Shown here piece after piece: positions 42,541 through 54,659 of a stretch of DNA of 64,000 nt. Position numbers and translations under genes: made by a program. The notes under the pieces were generated by a model. That model was not told the DNA's origin, did not search any database, and was given only the letters and a program-made list of their open reading frames with translations. Numbering within the stretch: the first letter of the stretch is position 1; the number at the start of each line of letters is the position of its first letter. The DNA is taken from positions 248,001 through 312,000 of the forward strand of contig CAJNDS010002159.1 of NCBI GenBank assembly GCA_905221605.1. Direction: 5' to 3'. The DNA is from Symbiodinium natans. Taxonomy: Eukaryota; Sar; Dinophyceae; Suessiales; Symbiodiniaceae.

Positions 42541-45010
42541 AGCTCAGCTTTCTACTCCCTAAACCTGAAACGTTAAACCTTGAAACCTGAACTTCAACCC
42601 TTTAAACCTAATCTTTTTTTTTTGACCCTTAACCTTGAAACCTTTAAAAGTAAACCTTAAACTCGCGAAGTCCTAACTTTTAACTTTCACCCCTAGGCTC
42701 GTGACTGTAATCCGACGCATCTTCTCGCTTCCTTGCTCATGGCTGTGCTTGAAACACAGGCGTGCTGCGAGTACCTGCGAGTCCATCATCTCTGCCTATG
42801 CGTGTCGCTTTTATCAAGATAAGTCATGATGGCTCGCGCTTCGGATAGTCTGTACATTGCAGAAACAAATGCACGGTTTAGGTTTAAACCTTCAAGGTTT
42901 ATGGTTTAGGGTTTAAGGTTTAAGGTTTATGGTTTAGGGGATAGGGTTTAGATTTTAGAGTTTCGGGTTTAGGGTATAGGTTTAGGGTTTATACTTAAAG
43001 GTTCGGGTTTATGGGTTTTCGATTTAGTCCCTTTTATGATGCAGCTCAAAAAAGGTCTCTGCTCATCTGCACGTGGTCAGTTGAGGCTCCAGAGAGACAT
43101 TATTCACTAAACCACAAGCCATAGACCCTAAACCTTAACCTCTAAATCCTAAACCTTGAACTCTAAGCCCTAAACCGTAAACCCACAAGGGCCTTACTTT
43201 ACTTCAAAAACTCCCCGCGCAGAAGAAGACACAGATGAAGAAAGTCATAAGCTGAGCTCGAGCTCGGAGCTGCTCATACATCTACACCTGTCTAACATTC
43301 CTCATCAGTTTCTACTCCCTAGATTTTAAGCCTAACACCCTGAACTTTAAACCCTTAACTTTGAATCCTAAGTCGAAAACATTAAATCCTCCACCTTGAA
43401 ACACTCGGAGCCTTAACCCTAATCCCTTGAACCCTTATATCTCAACCCTAACCCTTAAGGTCGTGATCCTGATCTAAGACGCCTCCCAGCTTCCTTGCTG
43501 CGGGCTGTGCTTGCAAAACTAACATGCTGCGAGTAGCTGAGAGTCCAGCATCTCTGCATGTTCTTGTCGCCTTTTCTTGTTCTAGACGATACTGGCTCGT
43601 GCTCTAGAGATCTGATTGTCATCTGATTGTCCGCATTGAAACACAAAGCCACTACTTCCTGCAGGATTTACTAAGCCCAAAACCCCAAACTCACAAGGGC
43701 CTCACTTTAGTAGACACACTCCTAGCGCAGACAAAAACAGATCAGGAGAGCCGTTAAACTCAGCTTGTGCTCGGAAATGCTCATACGTCTCCACCTCTTT
43801 AACATTCCTCAGCGTTTCTTTGTGCTGAACCTGAAACCTTAAACTCTGAGCCCTGAACCCTAACTTCTTAAACCTAATCTTTAAAATCTGCTCCTAAACC
43901 TTGAAACCTGTAACAGTTAACCTTAAACCCACGAAGTCCGAACTTTTAACGTTCAGCTCTAGGGTCGTGACTGTAGTCCGATGCATCTTCTCACTTCCTT
44001 GCTCATAGCTTTGCTTGAAACACTGACTTGCTGCGAGTAGCTGCGAGTCCATCATTTCTGCTTATGTGTGTCGCTTTTACTAAGATAAGTCGTGATGGCT
44101 CGCGCTTCAGATAAGCTGTACATGGCAAAAACAAACTGCACGGTTTAGGCTTTAACCTACAAGGTTTATGGCTTAGGGTTTAGGGTTTAAGGTTTAGGGT
44201 TTTAAGTTTATGGTTTAGGGTATAGGGTTTAGGTTTTAGGGTTTCGGGTTTAGGTTTAGGGTGAAGGTTTAGGGTTTATAGTTAAAGGTTCGGGTTGTTG
44301 GGTTTTAGGTTTAGCCCCTTCTATGATGCAGCTTAAAAAGGGTCTCTGCTCATCTGCACCCGGCCAGTTGAGGTTCCAGAGAGACCTTATCCACTAAACC
44401 ATAAGCCATAGACCCTAAACCCTAAACTTTAAACTGTAAACCTTGAACTCTAAGCCCTGAACCTTAAACCCACAAGGGCCTTACTTTACTAAACAAACTC
44501 CCCGCGTAGATGAAGATACAGATGGAGAGAGTCCTGAGACTGAGCTCGAGCTCGGAGCTGATCATACATCTCCACCTGTCTAACATTCCTCGTCAGTTTC
44601 TACTCCCTAGATTTTAAGCCTTACACCCTCAACTTTAAACCCTTAATTCCGAATCCTAAATCGAAAACATTAAACCCTCCGCCTTGAAACACTCTGAGCC
44701 TTAACCCTGACCCCTTGAACTCCCATATTTAAACCCTAACCCTGAAGGTCGTGATCCTCATCTAAGACGCCTTCCAGCTTTCTTGCTCAGAGCTGTGCTT
44801 GGAAAACTAACATGCTGCGAGCAGCTCTGAGTCCAGCATCTCTGGATGTGCTTGTCTCCTTTTCTTCCTGTAGATGGTAGTGGCTCGCGCTCTAGAGATC
44901 TGACTGTCCGCACTGAAACACAGAACCGCAACATCCTGCAGAATTAGCTCTGGCATCCAGGAACCTATGCTTGAATGCCTCGACGTCTGAGATCCAGCAA
45001 GGGCCATTCA
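42540..45010. repeat. Two tandem copies of a 1.28-kb unit with telomere-like spacers
   Basis: Copy 1 (about 42540-43810) and copy 2 (about 43810-45010) share the same order: degenerate CCCTAAA-like words, a block around GTCGTGACTGTAATCCGAC (42700; second copy 43968), TTTAGGG-like words (42880; 44150), then a related but different block around GGTCGTGATCCTGATCTAAG (43458; 44746). The two block types also resemble each other, so the array looks like an older 0.6-kb duplication that was then duplicated as a pair. No coding sense is seen. Confidence 0.8.
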
Positions 45011-45851
45011 TCTCCAGACAGTCTGAGAAGCACCGTAAAACTCTAAACCCTAAAGAAAAAACAACATCCAGAAAAAAACGATACTTGGGAGCTTTGAGTC
45101 ACTCGATTCTTGCGTGACTTTAATTATATGATTGAGACTCTAAGGTTTATCATTTCAATGTTTTGGGTTTAAAGATTTCGACTTAGGGTTTAGGGTTTAG
45201 GTTTTAGTATTGAAGATTAAGATGTAGAGTTCATGCTCTAGGGTTTAGAATTACCAGGCAATCCGAGAAGCAACGTTAAACTCTAAAGAAAAAAACTAAC
45301 AAAAACGAGACTTGAGAAGCTTCGGGATACTCGTTAACATAGCTGCTTAGCTTCCCGAACAACCTTTCCTGTGGCCCTACCGCATCTCGGCAGCATAAAT
45401 CATCTACTCGATCTCTCATGTGAAAGCTGAACACGCTCAGTCAAGATCTTCCCCATCGTCATCCTGTCAGATGATTTCGCGTCTTATTATTTCAGGATCG
45501 TAAATTCCACTGATTCAGATTTGAAGTCGAACCTTTATACACTTGCAACGAAGACCATTAACCTTGCTGCAGGATTCGAAGTGTAAGGTCCGGGAGTATG
45601 TCGGAGATCATCATCCTTTTATGTTTCAACTTCTTGCTGCGCGCAGGATTAACAACGAATGCCAAGTTTCTCTTCTCGGGGCGAACCACAGCATCTGCGT
45701 AAACGCAAGGGCTCATGATGAGTCTGTGTGGTCTAGTATTTTATGCCGCCTCGACGTCGACGCCTGGGAATATTGTTTCGGACGTAGTACGAATTACGTC
45801 CTTTCCGCATCAATGCAAATCTCGATGACATGTAATTTAATATTATTCGCA
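45010..45851. other. Unassigned AT-richer DNA before the 2.28-kb duplication
   Basis: Contains short telomere-like words near 45050-45250 and then ordinary sequence. A + strand ORF (45543-45950) runs into the duplication; it has no recognised domain, and only its last third is shared with the second copy. Confidence 0.35.
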
Positions 45852-46561
45852 CGTAAGTCTGCTCATCAGACGAGTCCTTTGCGCGCAAAGCCCTTGTACC
45901 AGGAGAATCGCGACAATCTTGACCATGAGCATGCCTCTTTTAATTCCTAGCGCAAGAAAAAGAACTCACACAGAACAAGAACTCGATGAGCCTTTGTCGT
46001 TGCAGTCTTCTTTGTCGTAAAGGTCCGAAAAATTATATTCTTCGCCAAAGTGTCGCCTTAAAAATTGAAGCGTGCAGGATTGTAGAGAGACATTCGAATC
46101 TTAGATGCAGCTCAGAAACACCAAGTAAAGATACTGTCCATCTTCAAGCAAAACCCGATGGGCTTCCCTGCAGTCATGGTAATGCATTGTTTTCGATTAT
46201 ATTTTAATAAGACAAATAGTTATAATAATACTAGTATTACTAAAAATATTAATAATATCAATGATACGAAAATAAAATAATAATACAAGCTAAGCCACAC
46301 TGATGCTGTCCGCGAGGAAGGCTGAAGATCTCATCGTCGATATTTGGATTTGTTGCAGCGGTCGACCTGAAGACATACATGCTTGATAAAATTTCTTATA
46401 GAAATGTATAATTGTCACATATTTATGTATGTTAAGAATATTAACGTTCTTGCAACCTCCAGGTCCAGACAATGTCAGAGCAGTGGTCAGCTGCACGAGA
46501 CCTTAGACAATATACGCGCGTGCGGTGATGTTATCATGCGGTCTTACAGGAACTGAGGCCT

Positions 46562-48167
46562 TTACTCCATCTCGACGAGCTTGAGGATGCTCGGGTGCGT
46601 CACAGAGGCTGACCTATGAGCACAGCTGCATGAATGGGGCAGCAGGGGTATCTTATTCTAAACTAAATACTAGACAGGTGTCTGGAAAAGATGCCAGTGG
46701 TGGATGCCTGCAATCCTCGGCCGCCGCATTATGTTGGGAGAAACATTTAGTTATGGTTTGTGTACAAGAGTTAAGACCCCCACTCCATGTTGAGAAGTCG
46801 CCGCGTTTGCATACACTCATTTTCCAGTCTCCTGGCAGATACGCTAACATGACATGCGTTTAAATCTAAGCGAACATCTGAAAAGAAAAACATCACTTAA
46901 CATTCTCGTCTCGGGCGCAGCTCGTCGTTGACATCAGGACCAGCGTCCAAACGGATCTCCTTCAACACCACGTTCGTCCTGCTTGTCATGCACGGATAAG
47001 TATATATGACGAGAAATCAAAACTCAACACAACTTCTGCATCCAGCACTCTCCTTGTCAGTCGTCCGTCAGGACCGATTAGCCCTCAAACAAAAACGAGT
47101 CGCGATATTTTTATTGATATTTTTGTAGTAAGTTCCTGACACGTAGCTGCGTGACGGCGAGGGCCGTCTTTGAATTTCCTTATTTTGAAAACTTTACACA
47201 TATAAATTAAAAAGTTTAGGCTGTACTGAGGCAAGCACAGATCTTTTGCTTCGCAGTCCTCTGCCAGGCCACTGGCAGCGCGCCTTACTGAAATGGTTGA
47301 TTGCTTATCGGAATTTTGAAAAAAAATAGCTCAGCTGCTGCTTCAAAAATTCGGCGGGCGTGATCACGGCGTCCGACGTCCTCAGCAGAGACGTTGAGAT
47401 CCGATCCTTGCACTTTTTTGCGCCTGAAGTCAAGTCACACGTCGTCTCGCCAGCGAGGGACACGCACCGCACGTCCTGGTTTTCTTCATTTTTTTTGCTT
47501 TAGCTTGTTGTGTATAATTGTGTAGCAAGGAACTGTTCGCAGAAGATGATATGTTCTTTGACTCGAAGTCAACGTCCAGCCTGACGATCTTTTAGACAAG
47601 CGAATGCAAACACACGAACAGGTCAAGCTTGGAGGCTCATCTTCATCCATCAACCATCGCATTTTCGACCAGCGCATCGTCGAAGACCTTAGGTTGATGC
47701 ATGATGTATTCATCCCTGCAACTAAAAATATAATTTTGCCGAGGCACATGTGCTTCTCGGTGCGCCTCATTTAAAAATGTAACATACGCATGAATATGTT
47801 TCTGTACGCTTTCAAAGTTCAGTTGTCTGCCTCAAGGTGTGAACGCGATCAAGTATACCTCGGCTGAATGTTAAAAAAAAGAAGAGTACACTCATAAGTT
47901 TAAGCAAGTCACTCCCGGCGAGTCTTCTTGAGTTGGCACAAGCAACTTGAGCTGAAAATATTGCGGCAAGTCTCTTTATCCTCATGTATATATCACTAAA
48001 TTGTAATTTAATTTAAATAATAGCATGAAGCGTTTGACGAGACTGCTGAATTGAAGCGCAAGTCGTGCATTCGCAGCACTCAGGCCAGGTTTGCCTTTTT
48101 TTTGGCGCGCCGCCTCGCCTTGCTGCTCTGCGTGAGTCTGCTTATCAGATGAGTCCTTTGCGCGCAA
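46562..48167 (-). CDS. Candidate minus-strand gene in duplication copy 1
   Basis: Not recognised. GC-richer islands separated by AT-rich DNA read in the same sense on the minus strand: near 48110 (KKGKPGLSAANARLALQF), near 47930 (LKLLV..QEDSPGVTCLN after an AG), near 47440 (DVRCVSLAGETTCDLTSGAK then LRTSDAVITPAEFLKQQL), near 46960 (NVVLKEIRLDAGPDVNDEL) and a last piece near 46600 (VTHPSILKLVEME, stop at 46562). Splice borders would be GT-AG, unlike the + strand genes. The ORF start at 48167 is only the nearest ATG. The alternative is non-coding repeat with chance open stretches. Confidence 0.28.
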
Positions 48168-48846
48168 AGCTCTTGTGCCAGGAGAATCGCGACAATCTTG
48201 ATCATGAGCATGCCTCTGTTAATTCCTAACACAAGAAAAAGAACTCACACAGAACAAGAACTCGATGAGCCTTTGTCGTTGCAGTCTTCTTTGTCGTCAA
48301 GGTCCGAAACATTATCTTCTTCGCCAAAGTGTCGCCTTAAACATTGAAGCGTGCAGGGTTGTAGAGAGACATTCGAATCTTAGATGCAGCTCAGAAACAC
48401 CAAGTAAAGATACTGTCCATCTTCAAGCAAAACCCGATGGGCTTCCCTGCAGTCATGGTAATGCATTGTTTTCGATTATATTTTAGTAAAACAAATAGTT
48501 ATAATAATACTAGTATTACTAAAAATATTAATAATATCAATGATACGAAAATAAAATAATAATAATAATACAAGCTAAGCCACACTGATGCTGTCCGCGA
48601 GGAAGGCTGAAGATCTCATCATCAATATTTGGATTTGTTGCAGCGGTCGATCTGAATACATACATGCTTGATAAAATTTCTTATAGAAATGTATAATTGT
48701 AACATATTCATGTATGCTAAGAATATTAACGTTCTTGCAACCTCCAGGTCCAGACAATGTCAGAGCAGTGGTCAGCTGCACGAGACCTTAGACAATATAC
48801 GCGCGTGCGGTGATGTTATCATGCGGTCTCAAAGGAACTGAGGCCT

Positions 48847-50397
48847 TTACTCCATCTCGACGAGCTTGAGGATGCTCGGGTGCGTCACAGAGGCTGACCT
48901 ATGAGCAAAGCTGCATGAATGGGGCAGCAGGGGTATATTATTCTAAACTAAATACTAGACAGGTGTCTGGAAAAGATGCCAGTGGTGGATGCCTGCAATC
49001 CTCGGCCGCCGCATTATGTTGGGAGAAACATTTAGTTACGGTTTGTATGCAAGAATTAAGACCCCCACTCCATGTTGAGAAGTCGCCGCGTTTGCATACA
49101 CTCATCTTCCGGTTTCCTGGCAGATACGCCAACATGACATGGCGTTAAAGTCTAAGCGCACATTTGAAAAGAAAAATGTCACTGCAAACTCTCGTCTAGG
49201 GTGCAGCTCGTCGTTGACCTCAGGACCAGCGTCCAAACGGATCTTCTTCAACACCACGTTCGGCCTGCTTGTCATGCACGGATAAGTATATATGACGAGA
49301 AATCAAAACTCAACACAACTTTTGCAACCAGCACTCTCCTTGTCAGTCGTCCGTCAGGACCGATTAGCCCTAAAAAAAAACGGATCGTGATATTCTTGTT
49401 TAAGTTTTTGTAGTAAGTTCCTGACACGTAACTGCGCGACGGCGACGTCCGTCTTTGAATTTCCTTATTTGAAAAGTTTACACATATAAATGAAATAGTT
49501 CAGGCCGTACTGAGGCAAGCACAGATCTTTTGCTTCGCAGTCCTCTGCCAGGCCACTGGCAGCGCGCCTTACTGAAATGGTTGATTGCTTATCGGAATTT
49601 TGAAAAAAAAATAGCTCAGCTGCTGCTTCAAAAATTCGGCGGGCGTGATCACGGCGTCCGACGTCCTCAGCAGAGACGTTGAGATCCGATCCTTGCACTT
49701 TTTTGCGCCTGAAGTCAAGTCACACGTCGTCTCGCCAGCGAGGGACACGCACCGCACGTCCTGGTTTTCTTCATTTTTTTTGGCTTTAGCTTGTTGTGTA
49801 TAATTGTCTAGCAAGGAACTGCTCGCAGAAGATGATATGTTCTTTGACTCGAAGTCAACGTCCAGCCTGACGATCTTTTAGACAAGCGAATGCAACCACA
49901 CGAACAGGTCAAGCTTGGAGGCTCATCTTCATCCATCAACCATCGCATTTTCGACCAGCGCATCGTCGAAGACCTTAGGTTAATGCATGATGTATTCATC
50001 CTTGCAACTAAAAATATAATTTTGCCGAGGCACATGTGCTTCTCGGTGCGCCTCATTTAAAAATGTAACATGCACATGAATATGTTTCTGTACGCTTTCA
50101 CAGTTCAGTTGTCTGCCCCAAGGTGTGAACGCGATCAAGTATACATCGGCCGAATGTTAGAAGAAAGAAGTACACTCATAAATTTAAGCAAGTCACTCCC
50201 GGCGAGTCTTCTTGAGTTGACACAAGCAACTTGAGCTGAAAATGTTGCGGCAAGTCTCTTTATCCTCATGTATATATCACTAAATTGTAATTTAATTTAA
50301 ATACTAGCAAGAAGCGCCTGACGAGACTGCTGAATTGAAGCGCAAGTTTTGCATTCGCAGCACTCAGGCAAGGTTTGCCTTTTTTTTGGCGCCGCAT
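48847..50397 (-). CDS. Candidate minus-strand gene in duplication copy 2
   Basis: Same pieces as in copy 1. Here a better ATG is present at 50397 (MRRQKKGKPCLSAANAKLAL), because copy 2 lacks two bases and has ATG where copy 1 has AGG. The stop corresponds to 48847. Amino-acid changes between the copies are mostly substitutions of similar kind, with no internal stop in the longest island (DVRCVSLAGETTCDLTSGAK, identical). I cannot name the protein. Confidence 0.28.
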
Positions 50398-50411
50398 CGC
50401 CTTGCTGCTCT

Positions 50412-52200
50412 GCGATCAGCGTCTCAGGTTACTCGACCTTAGATTGCGCTGGTGTGATAAAATCTTCTTATGACTAAGACATCTGATTAGGACGGGCTGC
50501 GTTGAGTGAAGCTTCGATGCAGGCTGAAGAAGACATTGTCCGCAGACGAACCTCATTGCGGGGGGGGGGGTACTTCAAGCGTTAAGAGATGAAAACAGCG
50601 TAAAAAGATTAATTCGGCAATGAGCTGGCGACTTCCACTGAGCAAAATGACACTTTCCCGGAGCTCCCTCATGACAACGTAAAATTTAAAACATCATTGT
50701 CAATACGGATGCGGTTGTTTCGCTGCCTCCATGCGGCCCTGCCAGAAATGCTGGCGGAGCCCGCAAGTATTGCACAAAACAAGCGGATTGCGCCAGTCGT
50801 TGTGGTGCCTCGTGAAAATCTAGACGAGCATACCGACATTCCAGGAAGTCTCAACATGTCTAAACATAAAAAATAAGCGAACAGCCACAGCTGTTTCTCG
50901 TGCTTGTAGGAGTCCACCATCATGACCTTAGAGAAACGTACACTACGACTAAGCATTCTAATCGCTCACGCCAGCCTTCGGCGCATCCTTGAAATGGATC
51001 TGCTTTGCAGGCTCCGGGGTCTTCTTCATGATAGACTTCACCTCCAGCGCAGTGCACAAAACTCTATTTCCTTAGCATAGCAATATTGCTCTTCATGTAA
51101 ACAAATTCTTGCAGTTAGAGATACTATGCTCCAGTTCGTATGAACGTCTACAGTCGAATGGCCTTGTTCTTGTTCTCTTCCTCTTGCTTCTTTTTCTGGC
51201 GAAAGGACTCCTGGTGTTCCTTATCAACTTGATTTTAACATGCAGAGCCAAAGTCGCCGAAAAAATAAAAAAAACTAAGAGGAGAGCCATCGCTCGGGAG
51301 TTCTTCTTCCACGTCGTGTGCGGCGACTGGTGTTTCTTGTCCTTGCCCGACTGGCGCTTCCTGCTCTTCCCCATGACGCCTGAGTATTTATAACGAAAGA
51401 AATAAATTTCTTGCAGATGCTCAATCTGTAATCTGCAAAGGCTGGCCTGCGAGGTACAACGCAAGAACGCTGAAGAAAAGACGTACAACTTGAGCAAAGG
51501 CTTGATGCAGTCGAAGCATGACGAGATGGTGCACTCGCTAACGCCAGCGTCTGAACTCCAATACCCAAAGCCCGCAATTGTCGAAGCCTTGTCCGTCTAA
51601 GAACCGTACTCTCAAATCTCAAACCTTAAATCCATTGTTCAGTACTGCGCTTGAAGTCACAAAAGCCAGCATTGTCCTCGTCAAGTCAAGAAAGTTATGG
51701 CTGCAACCGCACCCTAAATGTTTTCAGGGTTTCTTGTTCTTTACTCTTCGCCATCTAGCCTGAAGCTGAAAAACGAACTAACAAAAACACAATGGGATTG
51801 GTAACCTTAAGAACCATAACAACCATGAAACTAGTCGTGGTCCCTGAAACCTCCCTGATAATTCTTGTTCCAACATTTATCCCAGCGGATAACACCGTAA
51901 TAGCCGTAAAATTCTCTGGGTCAATCTTTTTGAACTTCATTTGCTATGCGTCGCCCTCTACTGGACAACAATGACATAGTCAGGACTTGAGATGTGTCCT
52001 GTCATGCTTCGTCTTTCACGAAGAAGATGACGCAGTTCAGGGCCTGACATGTGTCATTTTTTTGCCCATAGACAAAAGGCATTTATACACTCCACAGCAT
52101 GGAATGCGTCATGTTGCGCGCTCTTATTGTATGGGGTTCTTTAAGTATCATAAAGCAAAAAAAATCTAGGACCTTAAGTACATACGTTTAAGGTATATCG
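50412..52200. other. Unassigned AT-rich stretch with possible minus-strand exons
   Basis: On the minus strand an ATG at 51374 opens a very basic segment (MGKSRKRQSGKDKKHQSPHT then TWKKNSRAM), and a separate frame ending at a stop near 50970 reads LEVKSIMKKTPEPAKQIHF then KDAPKAGVSD. These could be first and last exons of a small basic protein, with an AT-rich intron between. A further minus ORF at 51755-51940 begins MKFKKIDPENFTAITVL. None matches a family I know. Confidence 0.25.
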
Positions 52201-52349
52201 CTTGCTTTAACACAGATGTTGGGGAATTTCGGGTTTCAGGCTTCGGGGGTGTCTTGCCGAAAGCCTAGAAAGTTCCCCTGTTGAGGACCTAGTGGGGCTG
52301 GCCGCGACAAGCAAGACCTGGAACCCTCACAGCTTCTTGAAATTTACGA

Positions 52350-54150
52350 ACACTTACACCCCGGTAAGCAAGACCTAGAACCACCCCACATACGCAGCCT
52401 TTAAGGGTTTAAGAGGGTCTAAAATTCAGGGTTACATATACATTTGCTTCTTGAAACTCACGAACACTTATCCCCCGATAAGCAAGACTTAGAACCACCC
52501 CACATACGCAGCCTTTAAGGGTTTCAGGGGGTATAAAATTGAGCGTTACATATATATTTGCTTCTTGAAACTGACGAACACTTACCCCTCGATAAGCAAG
52601 ACTTAGAACCACCCCGCATACGCAGCCTTTAAGGGTTTAAGGGGGGTTTAAAATTCAGTGTTACATAGATATTTGCTTCTTGAAACTTACGGACACTTAG
52701 CCCCCGATAAGCAAAACTTAGAACCACCCCACATACGCAGTCTTTAAGGGTTTAAGGGGGTTTACAATTTGCTTGTTGAAACTTACTAACACTTACCACC
52801 TCGATAAGCAGGACTGAGAACCACCCCACATACGCAGCCTTTAAGGGTTTAAGGGGGTTCAAAATTCAGTGTTACATATATATTTGCTTCTTGAAACTTA
52901 CGAACACCTACCCCCGATAAGCAAGACTTGGAACCACCCCACATACGCCGCCTTTAAGGGTTTAAGGGGGTTGAAAATTCGGTGTTACATATATTTGCTT
53001 CTTGAAACTGATGAACACTTCCCCCCCGATAAGCAAGACTTAGCACCAGCCCACATACGCAGCCTTTAAGGGTTTAAGGGGGTTTACAATTTGCTTTTTA
53101 AAACTTACGAACACTTACCACCTCGATAAGCAGGACTTAGAACCACCCCACATACGCAGCCTTTAAGGGTTTAAGGGGGTTCAAAATTCAGTGTTACATA
53201 TATATTTGCTTCTTGAAACTTACGAACACCTACCCCCCGATAAGCAAGACTTGGAACCACCCCACATACGCCGCCTTTAAGGGTTTAAGGGGGTTTAAAA
53301 TTCGGTGTTTCATATATATTTGCTTCTTGAAACTGACGAACACTTACCCCCCGATAAGCAAGACTTAGAACCACCCCACATACGCAGCCTTTAAGGGTTT
53401 CAGGGGGTATAAAATTGAGCGTTACATATACATTTGCTTCTTGAAACTGACGAACACGTACCCCTCGATAAGCAAGACTTAGAACCACCCCGCATACGCC
53501 GCCTTTAAGGGTTTAAGGGGGTTTAAAATTCGGTGTTACATATATATTTGCTTCTTGAAACTGAGGAACACTTCCCCCCCGATAAGCAAGACTTAGCACC
53601 ACCCCACATACGCAGCCTTTAAGGGTTTAAGGGGGTTTACAATTTGCTTGTTGAAACTTACGAACACTTACCACCTCGATAAGCAGGACTTAAAACCACC
53701 CCACGTACGCAGCCTTTAAGGGTTTAAGGGGTTCAAAATTCTGTGTTACATATATATTTGCTTCTTGAAACTTACGAACACCTACCCCCCGATAAGCAAG
53801 ACTTGGAACCACCCCACATACGCAGCCTTTAAGGGTTTAAGGGGGTTTAAAATTCGGTGTTACATATATATTTGCTTCTTGAAACTGACGAACACTTCCC
53901 CCCCGATAAGCAAGACTTAGCACCACCCCACATACGCAGCCTTTAAGGGTTTAAGAGGGTTTAAAATTCGGTCTTACATACATATTTGTTCTTGAAACTT
54001 AAGAACACTTACCCCCCGATAAGCAAGACTTAGAACCACCCCACATACGCGGCCTTTAAGGGTTTAGGGGGGTTTAAAATTCAGTGTTACATATATATTT
54101 GCTTTTTGAAACTTAAGAACACTTACACCCGGATAAGCAAGACTTGGAAC
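52350..54150. repeat. Satellite: about 17 units of roughly 110 bp
   Basis: Each unit contains GATAAGCAAGACTTAGAACC, CCCCACATACGCAGCC, TTTAAGGGTTTAAGGGGGTT and TTACATATATATTTGCTTC. GATAAGCA recurs 17 times from 52361 to 54130, at an average spacing of about 110 bp. A variant (CACCTCGATAAGCAGGAC, lacking the TTACATATA part) recurs at 52802, 53126 and 53680, so there is a higher-order order of 3-5 units. TTTAAGGG resembles the telomere repeat. Confidence 0.95.
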
Positions 54151-54349
54151 CTGCAGACAACAACAAACACGTCTGTCGCAAAACCCCGGCCGTTGATGCA
54201 TAGCCTCCGTAATGGGGTATGTCGCGTGTGCGGGCCGCGGCCCTGTTACAAGCAATCAATATTGGCACGCGGCCATATGTATGTCCTAGAAGTTACAGCA
54301 CATGTAAAAAGAATATGATATGTTTCATGTTGTTGTAATAGTTTAAGCA

Positions 54350-54545
54350 CAAACACGGTGGACCGATAACAGTACCACCATGTCGTCTGTGCTGTTTAGT
54401 GTGCAGTTGGCGAGATAACAATACACAAACAAGAGAGGGGGAGACGGTGGACCGAAAGCAGTACCACCGTGTTCAGGGACCGAAAACAGTACCCCGCTTT
54501 CCCGGAGACCGAAAACAGTACTCCGAGTTGAGTTAACACTGCATT
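54350..54545. repeat. Four short copies of an ACCGAAAACAGTACC motif
   Basis: The word ACCGA(T/A)A(A/G)CAGTACC occurs at about 54361, 54452, 54479 and 54508. The last three are spaced 27-29 bp, and each is followed by an interval starting with C or A. It is too short and irregular to call an array of a known type. Confidence 0.6.
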
Positions 54546-54659
54546 CACTGTAGGCTCCGCGCATTCGATGGTGAGAATCAAAAGCGACCATACCTGACGC
54601 CAGACTTTATTTTAATATTAACGTAAAAAAGCGCGCTGTAGAGTTCAAATCATTATACC

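Larger units (their letters stand above)
45852..50411. repeat. Tandem duplication of a 2.28-kb unit
   Basis: Unit 1 spans about 45852-48131 and unit 2 about 48132-50411, with an offset of 2279 throughout (for example, the same 70-codon open stretch begins at 45986 and 48265). The copies differ by scattered single-base changes and small indels and are roughly 95% identical by eye. The units are AT-rich with GC-richer islands that read as possible exons on the minus strand. Confidence 0.93.

Noticed and set aside
52350-54150. CRISPR array
   Set aside because: Units are 110 bp with no constant short repeat separated by unique spacers; this is a tandem satellite in a eukaryotic genome.
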